From contig NZ_AP017898.1 of NCBI RefSeq assembly GCF_003609835.1, positions 1,550,001 through 1,614,000 of the forward strand: a stretch of DNA of 64,000 nucleotides, given 5' to 3'. The stretch is from Sphingopyxis sp. FD7. Its GTDB lineage: Bacteria > Pseudomonadota > Alphaproteobacteria > Sphingomonadales > Sphingomonadaceae. Made by a program: the position numbers and the translations under genes. How positions within the stretch are numbered: position 1 is the stretch's first letter; each line of letters begins with the position of its first letter. Shown one piece after another: positions 27,298-38,939 of the stretch. The notes beneath the pieces are model-generated. The model had not been told where the DNA came from and did not search any database. It saw nothing but the letters and a program-made list of their open reading frames with translations.

Positions 27298-28239
27298 ATG
27301 AGGATGCGTCACATCTCTATCCTGGGAACGGCAGCGATCGCGCTGGTCGCGCCAGTTCCGGCCGCGACCCAGGACGCAGCGCTCGGCAAGCGCATCGAGC
27401 GGCTCGAAAAGGAAATGCGGGCGGTCCAGCGCACCGTCTTCCCCGGTGGCAGCCCGACCTTTTTCGAGGGCGAGATCGCACCCGACAACACGCCTGGCGA
27501 GCGCGCGCGCGCCAATGCCCCCGTGATCGACCTGACCGCGCGCGTCGATGCGCTGGAGAGCCAGTTACAGACCTTGACGGGGCAGACCGAGCAAAACGCC
27601 TTTCAGCTGCGCGAGCTCGAAAAGAAGGTCGCCGCCTATAAGGCGGAGATGGACAAGCGTTTTGCCGACCCGGCGGCGACCGAAGACACGGCAACCCCCG
27701 CCAGCCTTGCACCCACGGTCAAGGCGCCCGCGGCTGCCACCGCGGCCGCGACTCCGGCCACCAGGCCGGTCAGCAAACCCGCGGCCAGGCCCGCCGGCCC
27801 CGACGCCGCCCGGCTCGCGCTCGTCAAGGCGGTCGAGGTTCCGGCGACGGGCAACGAGACCAAGGACGCCTATGACTATGGCTATCGCCTGTGGGACGCC
27901 AAACTCTATCCCGAGGCGCAGGCGCAATTGAAAAGCGTCGTCACCAAATGGCCGCAAAGCAGTTATGCAAGCTTTGCGCAGAACCTCCTCGGCCGCGCCT
28001 ATCTCGACGAAGGCAAACCCAGCCTTGCGGCGGTCGCCTTCTACAATAATTACAAGGACCGCCCCAGCGGGCCGCGCGCGCCGCACAGCCTGATGTACAT
28101 GGGCGTGGCACTCGACCGGCTCGGCCGCAAGGCCGACGCCTGCAAGGCGTTCCGCGAGCTTGACGAAGTCTATGGCGACAAGGCGCCGCAGGATGTCCGC
28201 ACCGATGCTGCCGCCGCAAAAGCAAAAGCAGGCTGCTGA
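27298..28239 (+). CDS. cpoB: Cell division coordinator CpoB/YbgF-like TPR protein
   Basis: The product has a signal peptide (MRMRHISILGTAAIALVAP), a coiled coil (about residues 25-120), an Ala/Pro-rich linker and C-terminal TPR repeats (DAYDYGYRLWDAKLYPEAQ, SYASFAQNLLGRAYLDEGK). CpoB links the Tol-Pal machine with peptidoglycan synthesis in the periplasm. I take the second ATG at 27298 (313 residues) because it gives a proper signal peptide; an ATG at 27280 would add six residues. The end overlaps tilS by 35 bases. Confidence 0.88.
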   Translation: MRMRHISILGTAAIALVAPVPAATQDAALGKRIERLEKEMRAVQRTVFPGGSPTFFEGEIAPDNTPGERARANAPVIDLTARVDALESQLQTLTGQTEQNAFQLRELEKKVAAYKAEMDKRFADPAATEDTATPASLAPTVKAPAAATAAATPATRPVSKPAARPAGPDAARLALVKAVEVPATGNETKDAYDYGYRLWDAKLYPEAQAQLKSVVTKWPQSSYASFAQNLLGRAYLDEGKPSLAAVAFYNNYKDRPSGPRAPHSLMYMGVALDRLGRKADACKAFRELDEVYGDKAPQDVRTDAAAAKAKAGC

Positions 28240-29209
28240 GCGCGACGTCGCGGGGCGCCTTGCCGGCGACCTCGCCGCCCTGCTCGGCGCCGACTGGCAT
28301 CGGCTTCATTATGGCGTCGCGGTGTCGGGCGGACCCGACAGCATGGCGCTGCTGTGGATGATGGTGTCGCTGCTGCCCGGCCAGGTCTGGGCAGCGACGG
28401 TCGATCACGGCCTGCGCAAGGGGTCCGACGACGAAGCGCGCATGGTCGCCGCCTTCTGCGCGCGCGAACATATCCCGCATTCGACGCTGAAACCGCCCAC
28501 CCCGATCCGCGGATCCTTGCAGGCAGCAGCGCGCACCGAACGCTATCGCCTGCTCGAACAATGGCGCGAGGTGCATGCGCTCGACCATATCGCCACGGCG
28601 CATCACGCCGACGACCAGCTGGAAACGATCGTCATGCGGCTCAACCGCGCGAGCGGAGTCGGCGGGCTAGCGGCCATCCGCGCGACCAACGGCGCGGTTC
28701 TGCGTCCGCTTCTCGGCTGGCGGCGCGGCGAACTGGTCGAAGTCGCGCTCGACAATGATCTGCCCTTCATCGACGATCCCTCGAACAGCGACGACCGTTT
28801 CGATCGCGCACGGCTGCGCCATGCGCTGCGTTCGCAGACCGTGCTGGATCCCGTGGCGGCGGCGAAATCGGCGGCCTGTCTCGCCGAAGCCGACGAGGCG
28901 CTCGATTGGGCGGTTAAGCGACTGATCGCGGGCTGGCCCGACGCTTCGGACCTTGCCGTGATCCGCGACGAAGCCTATCCGCCCGAGCTGTTTCGCCGCG
29001 TCGTCGCGCAGCGGCTGCGCGCCAATGCGCCGCAACTGGCGCTGCGCGGCGCCGCGCTCGACGGGGTGATCGCCGCGATGCGCGCCGGGCGGCGCGCGAT
29101 GGTCGGCGCGCTGCTGATCGATGCCGTACGCGGGCCCGATGGGACGATCTGGCGCATTTCCGCGGCGCCGCGCCGGAAAACTGGGGCCATGGCTCCGAAA
29201 AAGACCTGA
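28205..29209 (+). CDS. tilS: tRNA(Ile)-lysidine synthase
   Basis: The enzyme converts the wobble C34 of tRNA-Ile(CAU) to lysidine, using ATP and lysine. The PP-loop VAVSGGPDSMAL lies at about residues 38-49, followed by VDHGLRKGS, the HHADDQLET motif and the FIDDPSNSDDRFDRARLR segment. I take the ATG at 28205 (334 residues); longer starts go deeper into cpoB. The C-terminal tRNA-binding domains of E. coli TilS are missing, as usual in alphaproteobacteria. Confidence 0.92.
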   Translation: MLPPQKQKQAAERDVAGRLAGDLAALLGADWHRLHYGVAVSGGPDSMALLWMMVSLLPGQVWAATVDHGLRKGSDDEARMVAAFCAREHIPHSTLKPPTPIRGSLQAAARTERYRLLEQWREVHALDHIATAHHADDQLETIVMRLNRASGVGGLAAIRATNGAVLRPLLGWRRGELVEVALDNDLPFIDDPSNSDDRFDRARLRHALRSQTVLDPVAAAKSAACLAEADEALDWAVKRLIAGWPDASDLAVIRDEAYPPELFRRVVAQRLRANAPQLALRGAALDGVIAAMRAGRRAMVGALLIDAVRGPDGTIWRISAAPRRKTGAMAPKKT

Positions 29210-29291
29210 TTGCCTCATTGTCATTTAACCCGATTATCCTATCTTGTTCGGATAGGAGCGCAGCGCTTGCGCCGTTGAGGAAAGAATCCGA

Positions 29292-31235
<1,944 letters not shown>

Positions 31236-31285
31236 CTTTTAGGCCTGTCCGGTTCGATCCGATTGGCGGGGACCAGTTTCGGCAC

Positions 31286-31666
31286 ATGACCCTTCATGCG
31301 CGACTCCTGCTCCTCGGTCTTTGCGCGCCTCTTCTGTGCGCCATGGCGCCGGGCGACATGAGCGTCGCCGCCTTCCTGGCGCGTGCAGGATCGCTCGAGC
31401 GGCTGGGACCGCTGGCGCTTGCGACGCCGCAGGGTCTTCAGCTCAAGAATGAGGTGATCGCGGCCGGCAGGCGCTACAAGGCCCGCATCGACGCCGAGCG
31501 CCGCGCCGGCCGGAGGACGACCAGCTGTCCGCCCGAGTCGGGCAGCCTCTCTCCCGAACAATGGCTGGCGCATCTGCGCAGCTATCCGGCGCGCGTGCGT
31601 GGGCGGGTCAGCATCTACGCCGCATTCGACGCGCTGATGAAGAAACGCTATCCCTGCCCCGCCTGA
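31286..31666 (+). CDS. Hypothetical exported protein
   Basis: I do not recognise this 126-residue protein. It has a clear signal peptide (MTLHARLLLLGLCAPLLCA) and a small, helix-rich mature part with two Cys residues (in TSCPPE and at the end, YPCPA) that could form a disulfide in the periplasm. It lies 50 bases after ftsH on the same strand. Codon use matches the core chromosome, so it is probably a real native gene. Confidence 0.7.
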   Translation: MTLHARLLLLGLCAPLLCAMAPGDMSVAAFLARAGSLERLGPLALATPQGLQLKNEVIAAGRRYKARIDAERRAGRRTTSCPPESGSLSPEQWLAHLRSYPARVRGRVSIYAAFDALMKKRYPCPA

Positions 31667-31702
31667 TCCGCCAGGGAGGCGGCAACGGACGAAGGAGCGA
31701 TC

Positions 31703-31795
31703 ATGCGATCCGGTAAAGCGTTGAACGGCCGCCTGGCACTGGTCCGATGCGAGCGCGCCGCGGCAGCGCTGCGCCCCGGCTTCATCAGAGCTTGA
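31703..31795 (+). CDS. Possible 30-residue small protein or leader
   Basis: An ATG at 31703 is preceded by an excellent ribosome binding site (GAAGGAG, six bases away) and opens a 30-codon frame ending four bases before the DUF3800 gene. The peptide is rich in Ala and Arg (RSGKALNGRLALVRCERAA). It could be a small protein or a leader that couples translation to the next gene. Nothing beyond the start signal supports function. Confidence 0.3.
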   Translation: MRSGKALNGRLALVRCERAAAALRPGFIRA

Positions 31796-31799
31796 TGAC

Positions 31800-32405
31800 A
31801 TGACGATCTATTGCGACGAATCGGGCGGGCTGAACGCCGGCGCGATGACCTTTTCGGCGGTGATGCTGACGGCTGAGGCCGCCGCCGACATCCACGCGCG
31901 CTTTCGCAGCGTCACCGGGCTGCGCGGCGAGCTCAAGGGCAGCCGCATCAGCCTCGTCGAACGCGCCTGGTTGCTCGAACTCTTCGACCGCGCGGGCGGC
32001 CGCGCATGGGTCGCGGTGGCCGAACGCGACCGGCTTGCGCAGAGCCCCGGTGGCACGCTGCCGAGCGACCTCGATCTTTATGCCGCGCTGCTCGACCTCG
32101 CGATCGGCCGCTGGCTGCCCGAAACGGGCGGCGTCTGCACCGACGTCGTGATCGACGACGGGCGCTACGATCCCGATATCCTCGGCCGTGTCCGCGCCGA
32201 GATCCAGGCGGGGCTGGGCCAGTGGGGCCGCGCCTCGCTCGCCGACAGTCGGCGAAGCGAAGGCGTCCAGATCGCCGACGTCATCGCCAACAGCCTGTTC
32301 AACATCGCCGTCAAATCGCCGCGCGCCCGCCGCATACGGACGATCCTGAATCCGCTGCTGGACACAAGGGCGATCCGCATCGCCAACCTCACCGCCATGC
32401 CATAG
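31800..32405 (+). CDS. DUF3800 domain protein
   Basis: The 201-residue product starts with TIYCDESG, the hallmark of the DUF3800 family, and has acidic residues spaced as in an RNase H-like fold (VVIDDGRYD, then SEGVQIADVIANSLF). Members are suspected nucleases or structural proteins and their function is unknown. It starts right after the small 30-codon frame and converges with rpoZ. Confidence 0.75.
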   Translation: MTIYCDESGGLNAGAMTFSAVMLTAEAAADIHARFRSVTGLRGELKGSRISLVERAWLLELFDRAGGRAWVAVAERDRLAQSPGGTLPSDLDLYAALLDLAIGRWLPETGGVCTDVVIDDGRYDPDILGRVRAEIQAGLGQWGRASLADSRRSEGVQIADVIANSLFNIAVKSPRARRIRTILNPLLDTRAIRIANLTAMP

Positions 32406-32406
32406 C

Positions 32407-32432
32407 AAAAGGGCCGCAGTTTCCTGCGGCCC
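32407..32432 (-). terminator. Rho-independent terminator of rpoZ
   Basis: A nine-base stem (GGGCCGCAG paired with CTGCGGCCC, loop TTTC) sits between the convergent DUF3800 and rpoZ genes. Read on the minus strand it is followed by TTTTGC, the T-run of an intrinsic terminator, so it should end rpoZ transcription. On the plus strand the run is C-rich, so it would work less well for the DUF3800 gene. Confidence 0.8.
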
Positions 32433-32456
32433 CCTTGGCGATCCCTTCGCTTCGAT

Positions 32457-32801
32457 CTATTCGAAGTCGCCACCGCCGCCGGCGGGGCTGCGCGGCGGCG
32501 CCGCCGCGGTCAGGCGCAGCGCCTCGGCCGAGCGGCTGATCGAGCTGATTTCATCGGGCGTATCGTCGTCGTCGACGACAACCTTCTGCATCGACCCGAC
32601 GAGCGCTTCCTGCAAATCCTTCGGACGGATCGTCTGCTCGGCGATTTCGCGCAGCGCGACGACGGGATTCTTGTCGCGGTCGCGATCGACGGTCAGCTCC
32701 GAGCCGCCCGAGATTTCGCGGGCGCGATGCGCGGAGAGCAGGACCAGGTCGAAACGGTTGGGAACTTTGTCGACGCAATCCTCGACGGTAACGCGGGCCA
32801 T
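32457..32801 (-). CDS. rpoZ: RNA polymerase omega subunit
   Basis: The 114-residue protein begins [28 protein letters not shown] (only the family hallmark [13 protein letters not shown] is needed), followed by [15 protein letters not shown]. Omega helps RNA polymerase assembly. The C-terminus is longer than in E. coli, with an acidic segment ([11 protein letters not shown]) and a Pro/Gly tail, as in other alphaproteobacteria. Confidence 0.95.
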   Translation of the reverse strand: MARVTVEDCVDKVPNRFDLVLLSAHRAREISGGSELTVDRDRDKNPVVALREIAEQTIRPKDLQEALVGSMQKVVVDDDDTPDEISSISRSAEALRLTAAAPPRSPAGGGGDFE

Positions 32802-32936
32802 GATATTTCCTTAAACGGGAGAGGCCAGCCCTGTGCGGGGCATGGCGGCAAGCGCTGCGCGCTAGCAGGCCCGGCTTCGTCTGTCAACGAACGCGCCGCC
32901 CTTGCGGCACGTGGCGATGCCGGCCTATGAGCGGAC

Positions 32937-34127
32937 ATGGCCGCCCCCTGCCCCACCGCCGATCCGATGCAAGGGCTGATGGCAGAGGTCGCGGAGCACC
33001 GGATCGAACTGATCTTCGACGGCGGCGAACGGCTGGCGCGGCTGATCGCGCTGATCGACGGCGCCGCACGCAGCATCGACCTGATCATGTATATCTTCGA
33101 GAATGACGCGGCGGGCCTCAGCATCCTGCGCGCGCTGACGGCGGCCGCGCGCCGCGGGGTGCGCGTGCGCGCGCTGATCGACAGCTTCGGGTCGGGCGAC
33201 ACCCCCGACGCCATGTTCAGCCCGCTGCGCGAAGCAGGCGGCAGCGCGACCTTCTTCTCGCGCCGCTGGCGCTCGACCTATCTCATCCGCAATCACCAGA
33301 AGCTGATCCTGATCGACGACGCCATCGCCATCACCGGCGGCTTCAACATCGCCGACGATTATCTGAGCCCGCCGCGCAGCGGTTGCTGGTTCGACATCGG
33401 CATGGTGATTGAGGGACCAAGTGTCGCGCGCGCGGCCGACTGGTTCGCCAAAATCCACGATTATACGGTCCGTCACGATGGCAAGCTCCTGATTCTGCGC
33501 CGCCTGATCCGCGAATGGCCGGTCGATGGCGGTCCGGTCTCCTGGCTCGTCGGCGGGCCGACACAGCGGCTGTCCCCATGGGCGCGCGCGGTGCGTGCCG
33601 ATCTGGATGGCGCGCGCCAGCTCGACATGGCGATGGCCTATTTTTCGCCGGGACAAGGCCTGCTTCGCCGCCTCGGCCGCGTCGCGCAGCGGGGCCGTGC
33701 GCGCCTTGTCATGGCGGGCAAGTCCGACAATGGCGCGACGATCGGCGCCTCGCGCCTGCTCTATGGCTATCTGCTCCGCAAGGGAGCCGAGGTGTGGGAA
33801 TATCGGCCGTGCAAGCTGCACATGAAGCTGATCGTCGTCGACGATGTCGTCTATATCGGCTCGGCCAATTTCGACGTGCGCAGCCTGTTCGTCAATGTCG
33901 AGCTGATGGTGCGGATCGCCGATGCGGGCTTTGCGGCGCAGATGCGGCGCTTCGTCGCGGACCTCCAGCCCGATTGCGAGCTTATCACGCCCGAGGCGCA
34001 CAAGGCGCGCGCAGGCTGGTGGACGCGGCTGCGCTGGACGCTCGCCTGGTTCGTCGTCGGCGTCGCCGATTACACCGTGTCGCGCAAACTCAACTTCGGC
34101 CTCGGCGATCCCGACCCGGATGTTTAG
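32937..34127 (+). CDS. Phospholipase D-type protein / cardiolipin synthase-like
   Basis: The 396-residue protein has two phospholipase D active-site motifs: NHQKLILIDDAIAITGGFN and KLHMKLIVVDDVVYIGSANFD. Two HKD repeats without N-terminal membrane helices fit a ClsB-like cardiolipin synthase or related phosphatidyltransferase. The first motif reads NHQK, the second LHMK. It stands divergently from rpoZ, with 135 bases between. Confidence 0.88.
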   Translation: MAAPCPTADPMQGLMAEVAEHRIELIFDGGERLARLIALIDGAARSIDLIMYIFENDAAGLSILRALTAAARRGVRVRALIDSFGSGDTPDAMFSPLREAGGSATFFSRRWRSTYLIRNHQKLILIDDAIAITGGFNIADDYLSPPRSGCWFDIGMVIEGPSVARAADWFAKIHDYTVRHDGKLLILRRLIREWPVDGGPVSWLVGGPTQRLSPWARAVRADLDGARQLDMAMAYFSPGQGLLRRLGRVAQRGRARLVMAGKSDNGATIGASRLLYGYLLRKGAEVWEYRPCKLHMKLIVVDDVVYIGSANFDVRSLFVNVELMVRIADAGFAAQMRRFVADLQPDCELITPEAHKARAGWWTRLRWTLAWFVVGVADYTVSRKLNFGLGDPDPDV

Positions 34128-34281
34128 ACCCTGTTTCAGTGAGATTTAAGCGACGAGATCGTCCTTGACTGAACAGGCTGTGTGCTGCCGCGAAGGCGTG
34201 AGCCCCTCTCCGGCTGGCGCCATTTGGAACCGGCGGGAGATGGGCCCCCGCCTTAGCGGGGACACGGCAAGCTTATGACGC

Positions 34282-34324
34282 TTCGGTCACCGATTAGTCT
34301 TTTCGGTCACCGATTAGTCTTTCC
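34282..34324. repeat. Two tandem copies of a 20-base unit
   Basis: The unit TTCGGTCACCGATTAGTCTT occurs twice with no mismatch and continues three bases into a third copy. The second copy contains the stop codon of the methyltransferase gene (34314-34316). It looks like a recent slippage or recombination duplication at the 3' end of that gene. Confidence 0.9.
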
Positions 34325-34952
34325 AGCCCCAGAAGAGGAAACAGGGCGGGACATTCACCCACTCGAACGCATCGTCGATGCGCGCGAAATGCGCGGCCAG
34401 GAAATCACGCGCGCGGGCGCGGAACTGATAGACGAGGAAGGCGCCGCCGGGGCGCAAAATGCGGTGCGTCGCCGCGGCGATCGCTGGCCCGACCCCCGCG
34501 GGCAGCGTCGAAAAGGGCAGGCCCGACAGCACATAATCGGCGTGATCGAACCCGTGCGCGCGAACGATTGCCTCGACGTCCGCGGCCGAGCCGTGAACGG
34601 CGATAAAGCGGCTGTCGCGGATATCCTTCCGCAAATAATCGATGAAATCCTCGTTCGTGTCGATCGCGATCAAGGTTGCGTCGCCCGCCATCCGCTCGAG
34701 CACCGGGCGGCAGAAGGTGCCGACGCCGGGGCCATATTCGACGAACAATCTGGTATTCTTCCAGTCGACGGGTTTCAGCATGTGGCCGATCAGCGTCGGC
34801 GACGACGGCACGATCGATCCGACCATCACCGGATGCTTGATGAACCCGCGCACGAACATGCCCCACGGTCCGAAAAAGCGCTTCATCCCCTCGCGCAGTC
34901 GGCGGACCAGCGGGGCCTTGGTTTGTTGGGCCTGCGCCCGCGGATTGGTCAT
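34314..34952 (-). CDS. SAM-dependent methyltransferase (phospholipid N-methyltransferase-like)
   Basis: The 212-residue product has a class I SAM-binding motif (LFVEYGPGVGTFCRPVLE), an acidic loop (IAIDTNEDF) and YVLSGLPFSTLP, close to PmtA-type phosphatidylethanolamine N-methyltransferases. The N-terminal GPWGMFVRGFIKHPVMVGSI stretch is also usual for that group. It may methylate membrane lipids. The nearby phospholipase D-type protein may act in the same lipid metabolism. The stop lies in a 20-base tandem duplication. Confidence 0.8.
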   Translation of the reverse strand: MTNPRAQAQQTKAPLVRRLREGMKRFFGPWGMFVRGFIKHPVMVGSIVPSSPTLIGHMLKPVDWKNTRLFVEYGPGVGTFCRPVLERMAGDATLIAIDTNEDFIDYLRKDIRDSRFIAVHGSAADVEAIVRAHGFDHADYVLSGLPFSTLPAGVGPAIAAATHRILRPGGAFLVYQFRARARDFLAAHFARIDDAFEWVNVPPCFLFWGWKD

Positions 34953-35097
34953 ATTGGCTTTCGCGTTGTTGGGTCGGTCAATTGCGTGGCAAAATCAGGG
35001 GCGTCGCGCAAGGAAAGAGTCTGTCTTGACTCTGGACAGCGGGGCTTTGGCGTGTAGGGAGAAGCGGCACTATCGACCGGAAAACCAGGGGGCGGAC

Positions 35098-36417
35098 ATG
35101 GCGACGGCATCGCATTCCATTCCCCCCGACCGTATGGCGGTGCTGTTTGCGGTGATGCTGGTGGCGGCGGCGGGCAACACCGCGATGCAGTCGATCCTGC
35201 CCGCGATCGGCGCCAAATTGCACATCCCCGACGTGTGGGTCAGCCTGGCGTTCAGCTGGTCGGCGCTGCTCTGGGTGCTCACCGCGCCGCACTGGGCGCG
35301 CCAGTCGGACAGGCGCGGACGCAAGGCGCTGATGGCGCTGGGCGTGATCGGTTTCCTGTCGTCGATGGCGCTCTGCGGCCTCGTCCTGTGGTCGGGGCTT
35401 CAGGGCTGGCTCGCGGCGGGCATGACCTTCATCCTCTTCGCGCTGTTCCGCAGTCTCTACGGCGGGCTGGGCTCCGCCGCGCCGCCGGCGGTACAGGCCT
35501 ATGTCGCCGCGCGCACCGATCCCGAACAGCGCACGCAGGCGCTTTCGCTCGTCTCCTCCTCCTTCGGCCTCGGCACGGTGATCGGCCCCGCGGTCGCGCC
35601 CTTCTTCATCCTTCCTATCGTCGGTCTCGCGGGGCCGCTGCTCATCTTTGCGCTCATCGGGCTCGCCGTGCTCATCGCGCTGCGCTGGCGCCTTCCCAAC
35701 GACGTCCCGCGCTTTGCCGCGCGCGGCTCGATCATGTCCTATCCGACCACTGGCGCCGCCTCGCAAGCCGCCACGGACGAGGAGGAGGTCGAAGAAGCGC
35801 AATCCCCCGACGGAGGCACGCCGTTGTCCGAGCCGTTGCGCTGGACCGACCGGCGCGTCCGGCCCTGGCTGCTCGCGGGCTTCCTCGGCGGGCAGGCGCA
35901 GGCGATGGTGCTCGGCGTGATCGGCTTTCTGATCCTCGACCGGCTCAACCTGCGGATGCGTCCCGACGAGGGCGCGGCGATGACCGGAATCGTGCTGATG
36001 GCGGGCGCCTTCGCAACCTTGCTCTCGCAATGGGGGCTGATCCCGCTGCTCAAAATGTCGCCGCGCACCGCGGTGCTCGGCGGCGCAGCGCTCGGCGGCG
36101 CGGGGACGCTGCTCACCGGCTTTTCCTACGATTTTCACGGCATCATCATCGGCTTCGCGCTCGCCTCGCTCGGCTTCGGGCTGTTCCGTCCGGGGTTCAC
36201 CGCCGGCGCGTCGCTCGCCGTGCCGCGCCGCGACCAGGGCGGGATCGCGGGGATGACCGCCTCGATCAACGGATCGGCCTATATCGTGTCCCCCGCGATC
36301 GGCGTGCTCGTCTATAACTGGCACCCCATCGTGGCCTATGGCCTGATGGCGAGCTTCTGCGGCTGGCTCGTGCTCTGGGGCTGGTCGGCGCTGCGGCTCG
36401 ACCGGCCTGATACATAG
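35098..36417 (+). CDS. MFS transporter
   Basis: The 439-residue membrane protein has about twelve predicted helices and the MFS signature between helices 2 and 3 (WARQSDRRGRKALMALG). A central hydrophilic loop with an acidic patch (TDEEEVEEAQ) divides the two halves. I use the ATG at 35098, as upstream in-frame sequence overlaps the opposite gene and is not membrane-like. Substrate is unknown; it is probably a drug or small-molecule exporter. Confidence 0.88.
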   Translation: MATASHSIPPDRMAVLFAVMLVAAAGNTAMQSILPAIGAKLHIPDVWVSLAFSWSALLWVLTAPHWARQSDRRGRKALMALGVIGFLSSMALCGLVLWSGLQGWLAAGMTFILFALFRSLYGGLGSAAPPAVQAYVAARTDPEQRTQALSLVSSSFGLGTVIGPAVAPFFILPIVGLAGPLLIFALIGLAVLIALRWRLPNDVPRFAARGSIMSYPTTGAASQAATDEEEVEEAQSPDGGTPLSEPLRWTDRRVRPWLLAGFLGGQAQAMVLGVIGFLILDRLNLRMRPDEGAAMTGIVLMAGAFATLLSQWGLIPLLKMSPRTAVLGGAALGGAGTLLTGFSYDFHGIIIGFALASLGFGLFRPGFTAGASLAVPRRDQGGIAGMTASINGSAYIVSPAIGVLVYNWHPIVAYGLMASFCGWLVLWGWSALRLDRPDT

Positions 36418-36440
36418 CGAACGACGCCAGCATATAATTC

Positions 36441-36466
36441 GTCATCCCGGCGCAGGCCGGGATGAC
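36441..36466. terminator. Palindrome between convergent genes (GTCATCCCGG type)
   Basis: Perfect ten-base arms (GTCATCCCGG) around a six-base loop lie between the convergent MFS and cdc48 genes, where a two-way terminator would be expected. It shares its core with the palindrome after hslU at 26097-26124. Confidence 0.6.
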
Positions 36467-36474
36467 ATGCGCGC

Positions 36475-38796
36475 TCAATCGCGCGGCTCCTCATGCTTAT
36501 GGTCGCGGACGGGCTTCAGCATCCCCGGCGCGAAAAAGCCGATGGGGTCGACGCTCATCGCCTTCTGCTTGATCTCGCCCTGGATTTTTTCATAATCCTT
36601 CTCCATCGCCTCGGTGACCGAGGCGCGCGTATCCTTGAGCGCGCTCTCGAAATCGGCCATCGTCACGACCTCGCTCGTCATCGACCGCTTGAGCGCGGCC
36701 AGTCCCGCGCGACGCACCAGATCCTCCAGGTCCGCGCCGGTGAAACGGTCCGCGCGTGCCGCCAGCGCACCCAGATCGACATCCTCCGCCAGCGGCATCT
36801 TCGCCGTGTGGATTTCCAGTATCCGTCTGCGACCGCCCGCATCGGGCACCGAAACATAGATCAGCTCGTCGAGCCGTCCGGGGCGCAGCAAAGCGGGGTC
36901 GATCAAGTTCGGGCGATTGGTCGCGCCGATCACGACGACCGATTGCATCTCCTCGATCCCGTCCATTTCGGCCAGGATCGTGTTGACGACGCGCTCGGTC
37001 ACCTGCGGCTCGCCCGACGTCCCGCTGCCGCGCGCCGGAACCAGGCTGTCGAGTTCGTCGATGAAGATGATCGTCGGCGCGACCGCGCGCGCGCGCGCGA
37101 ACAGCCGCGCGATCTGCTGCTCGCTCTCGCCATACCATTTGGACAGCAGGTCCGACGATTTGATCGCGATGAAATTGGCGTCCGATTCGCGTGCCGCCGC
37201 CTTGGCGAGCAGGGTCTTGCCGGTGCCCGGCGGGCCATAGAGCAGGAAACCCTTGGCCGGGCGAATGCCCAGCCGCCGGAAGGCTTCGGGATGCTTCAGC
37301 GGCAATTCGATGCCCTCGATCATCTTGTCGCGCGCGGCGTCCAGCCCGCCGATGTCGCTCCAGCGCGTCTTGGGCGCCTGCACCATCACCTCGCGCATCG
37401 CCGACGGCTGGACGCGCTTCAGCGCATTGTTGAAATCGGCGCGCAGCACACTGAGTTCGTCGAGCACCTCGGGCGGGATCGTCCCGTCCTCGAGGTTCAG
37501 CCTGGGCATGATTCGCCGCACGGCCTCGATTGCCGCCTCGCGCGTCAGCGCGGCCATGTCGGCGCCGACGAAGCCAAAGGTGGTGCGCGCCAGCTCGTCG
37601 AGGTCGACATCCTCGCCCAGCGGCATCCCGCGCGTGTGAATCCCCAATATCTCGCGCCGTCCCTTTTCATCGGGGACGCCGATCACGATCTCGCGGTCGA
37701 AGCGGCCGGGCCGCCGCAGGGCTTCGTCGATCGCGTCGGGGCGGTTGGTCGCCGCGATCACGACGAGGTTGGTGCGCGGCTCCAGCCCGTCCATCAGCGT
37801 GAGCAATTGCGCAACGAGGCGCTTTTCGGCCTCGCCCTGCACCTGTCCGCGTTTCGGCGCGATCGAATCGATCTCGTCGATGAACAGGATCGACGGCGCG
37901 GCCTTGGCCGCCTGCTCGAAAATATCGCGCAGCCGCTTTTCGGACTCGCCATAGGCGCTGCCCATGATCTCCGGCCCGTTGATGAGGAAGAATTGCGCCT
38001 CGCTCTCGTTCGCGACCGCGCGCGCGAGCCGCGTCTTGCCCGTTCCCGGCGGGCCGTGCAGCAGCACGCCGCGCGGCGGATCGACCCCCAGGCGGCGGAA
38101 CAGCTCGGGATAGCGCAGCGGCAGCTCGACCATCTCGCGCAGCTGGTCGATCGTCTCACCCAGGCCGCCAAGATCGTCATAGGTGACGTCGGTGCGGCGC
38201 GCGTCGTGCGGCTCCTGATATTCGGGGAGAAGTTCGACCTCGGTATTCTCGTCGATCGTGACGACGCCCTTGGGGCTCGCCGACACGACGAGCAGCCGCA
38301 CTTCGGCCAGCGCATAGGCCGGCGCATTGAGCATCTGGCGCAGCTGTGGCGGCATGTCGCCCGCCGACACGCGTTGCTGCCCCGCGGTCGCCACCGTATC
38401 GCCCGCGACGAGCGGACGACCGAAAAAACTGCGCTTCAGCGCGTTCGCCGAACCTTGCAGCCGCAGATTCTCCTGCGCGGGCGCAAAGACGACCCGCGTT
38501 GCCGCGCGTGTTTCGACGCGGCTCAGAACCACCACATCGCCCGCGCCCGCTCCGGCGTTGGCCCGCTGCAGCCCATCGAGGCGGATGACGTTCAGGCCCT
38601 CGTCCTCGGGATAGGGGGCGACGACGCGCGATGCCGTGTCGCGCTTGCCGCTGATCTGCACGATGTCGCCTTCGCTGACGCCCAGCGCGGCCATCGCCGC
38701 GCGCGGAATGCGCGCGATTCCGCCGCCGCTTTCCTCGGCGCGGGCGTTCGCAACCTGCAATTTGACCTGTTTTTCTTTTACCGCTGCATCGGCCAA
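36475..38796 (-). CDS. Cdc48/VAT-type AAA+ ATPase with two AAA domains
   Basis: This 773-residue protein has the layout of archaeal VAT and eukaryotic Cdc48/p97: an N-domain (double-psi barrel, from [18 protein letters not shown], to about residue 190), then two AAA domains. Each has Walker A GPPGTGKT, Walker [11 protein letters not shown] or [10 protein letters not shown], and second-region arginines ([16 protein letters not shown]). It unfolds or extracts proteins. A full Cdc48 is unusual in bacteria but recurs in sphingomonads and some other alphaproteobacteria. It is transcribed divergently from a LysR gene. Confidence 0.93.
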   Translation of the reverse strand: MADAAVKEKQVKLQVANARAEESGGGIARIPRAAMAALGVSEGDIVQISGKRDTASRVVAPYPEDEGLNVIRLDGLQRANAGAGAGDVVVLSRVETRAATRVVFAPAQENLRLQGSANALKRSFFGRPLVAGDTVATAGQQRVSAGDMPPQLRQMLNAPAYALAEVRLLVVSASPKGVVTIDENTEVELLPEYQEPHDARRTDVTYDDLGGLGETIDQLREMVELPLRYPELFRRLGVDPPRGVLLHGPPGTGKTRLARAVANESEAQFFLINGPEIMGSAYGESEKRLRDIFEQAAKAAPSILFIDEIDSIAPKRGQVQGEAEKRLVAQLLTLMDGLEPRTNLVVIAATNRPDAIDEALRRPGRFDREIVIGVPDEKGRREILGIHTRGMPLGEDVDLDELARTTFGFVGADMAALTREAAIEAVRRIMPRLNLEDGTIPPEVLDELSVLRADFNNALKRVQPSAMREVMVQAPKTRWSDIGGLDAARDKMIEGIELPLKHPEAFRRLGIRPAKGFLLYGPPGTGKTLLAKAAARESDANFIAIKSSDLLSKWYGESEQQIARLFARARAVAPTIIFIDELDSLVPARGSGTSGEPQVTERVVNTILAEMDGIEEMQSVVVIGATNRPNLIDPALLRPGRLDELIYVSVPDAGGRRRILEIHTAKMPLAEDVDLGALAARADRFTGADLEDLVRRAGLAALKRSMTSEVVTMADFESALKDTRASVTEAMEKDYEKIQGEIKQKAMSVDPIGFFAPGMLKPVRDHKHEEPRD

Positions 38797-38939
38797 GGCG
38801 TGTCTCCCGCAAAATGGTCAGAATGCCGAAGATAGGAGGCCGGTTCCCGATTTGCGACCCCCCGGCGCCCGGCGATTCATGCCGCAGCGCACAAAACTAT
38901 GGCATGTCCCGCGCGCCCATGTCATCAACCGCGGTCGTT

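Noticed and set aside
36493..38835. 780-residue frame opposite the Cdc48 gene
   Set aside because: It mirrors a gene with clear AAA motifs; Arg/Gln/His-rich low-meaning sequence typical for antisense frames in GC-rich DNA.
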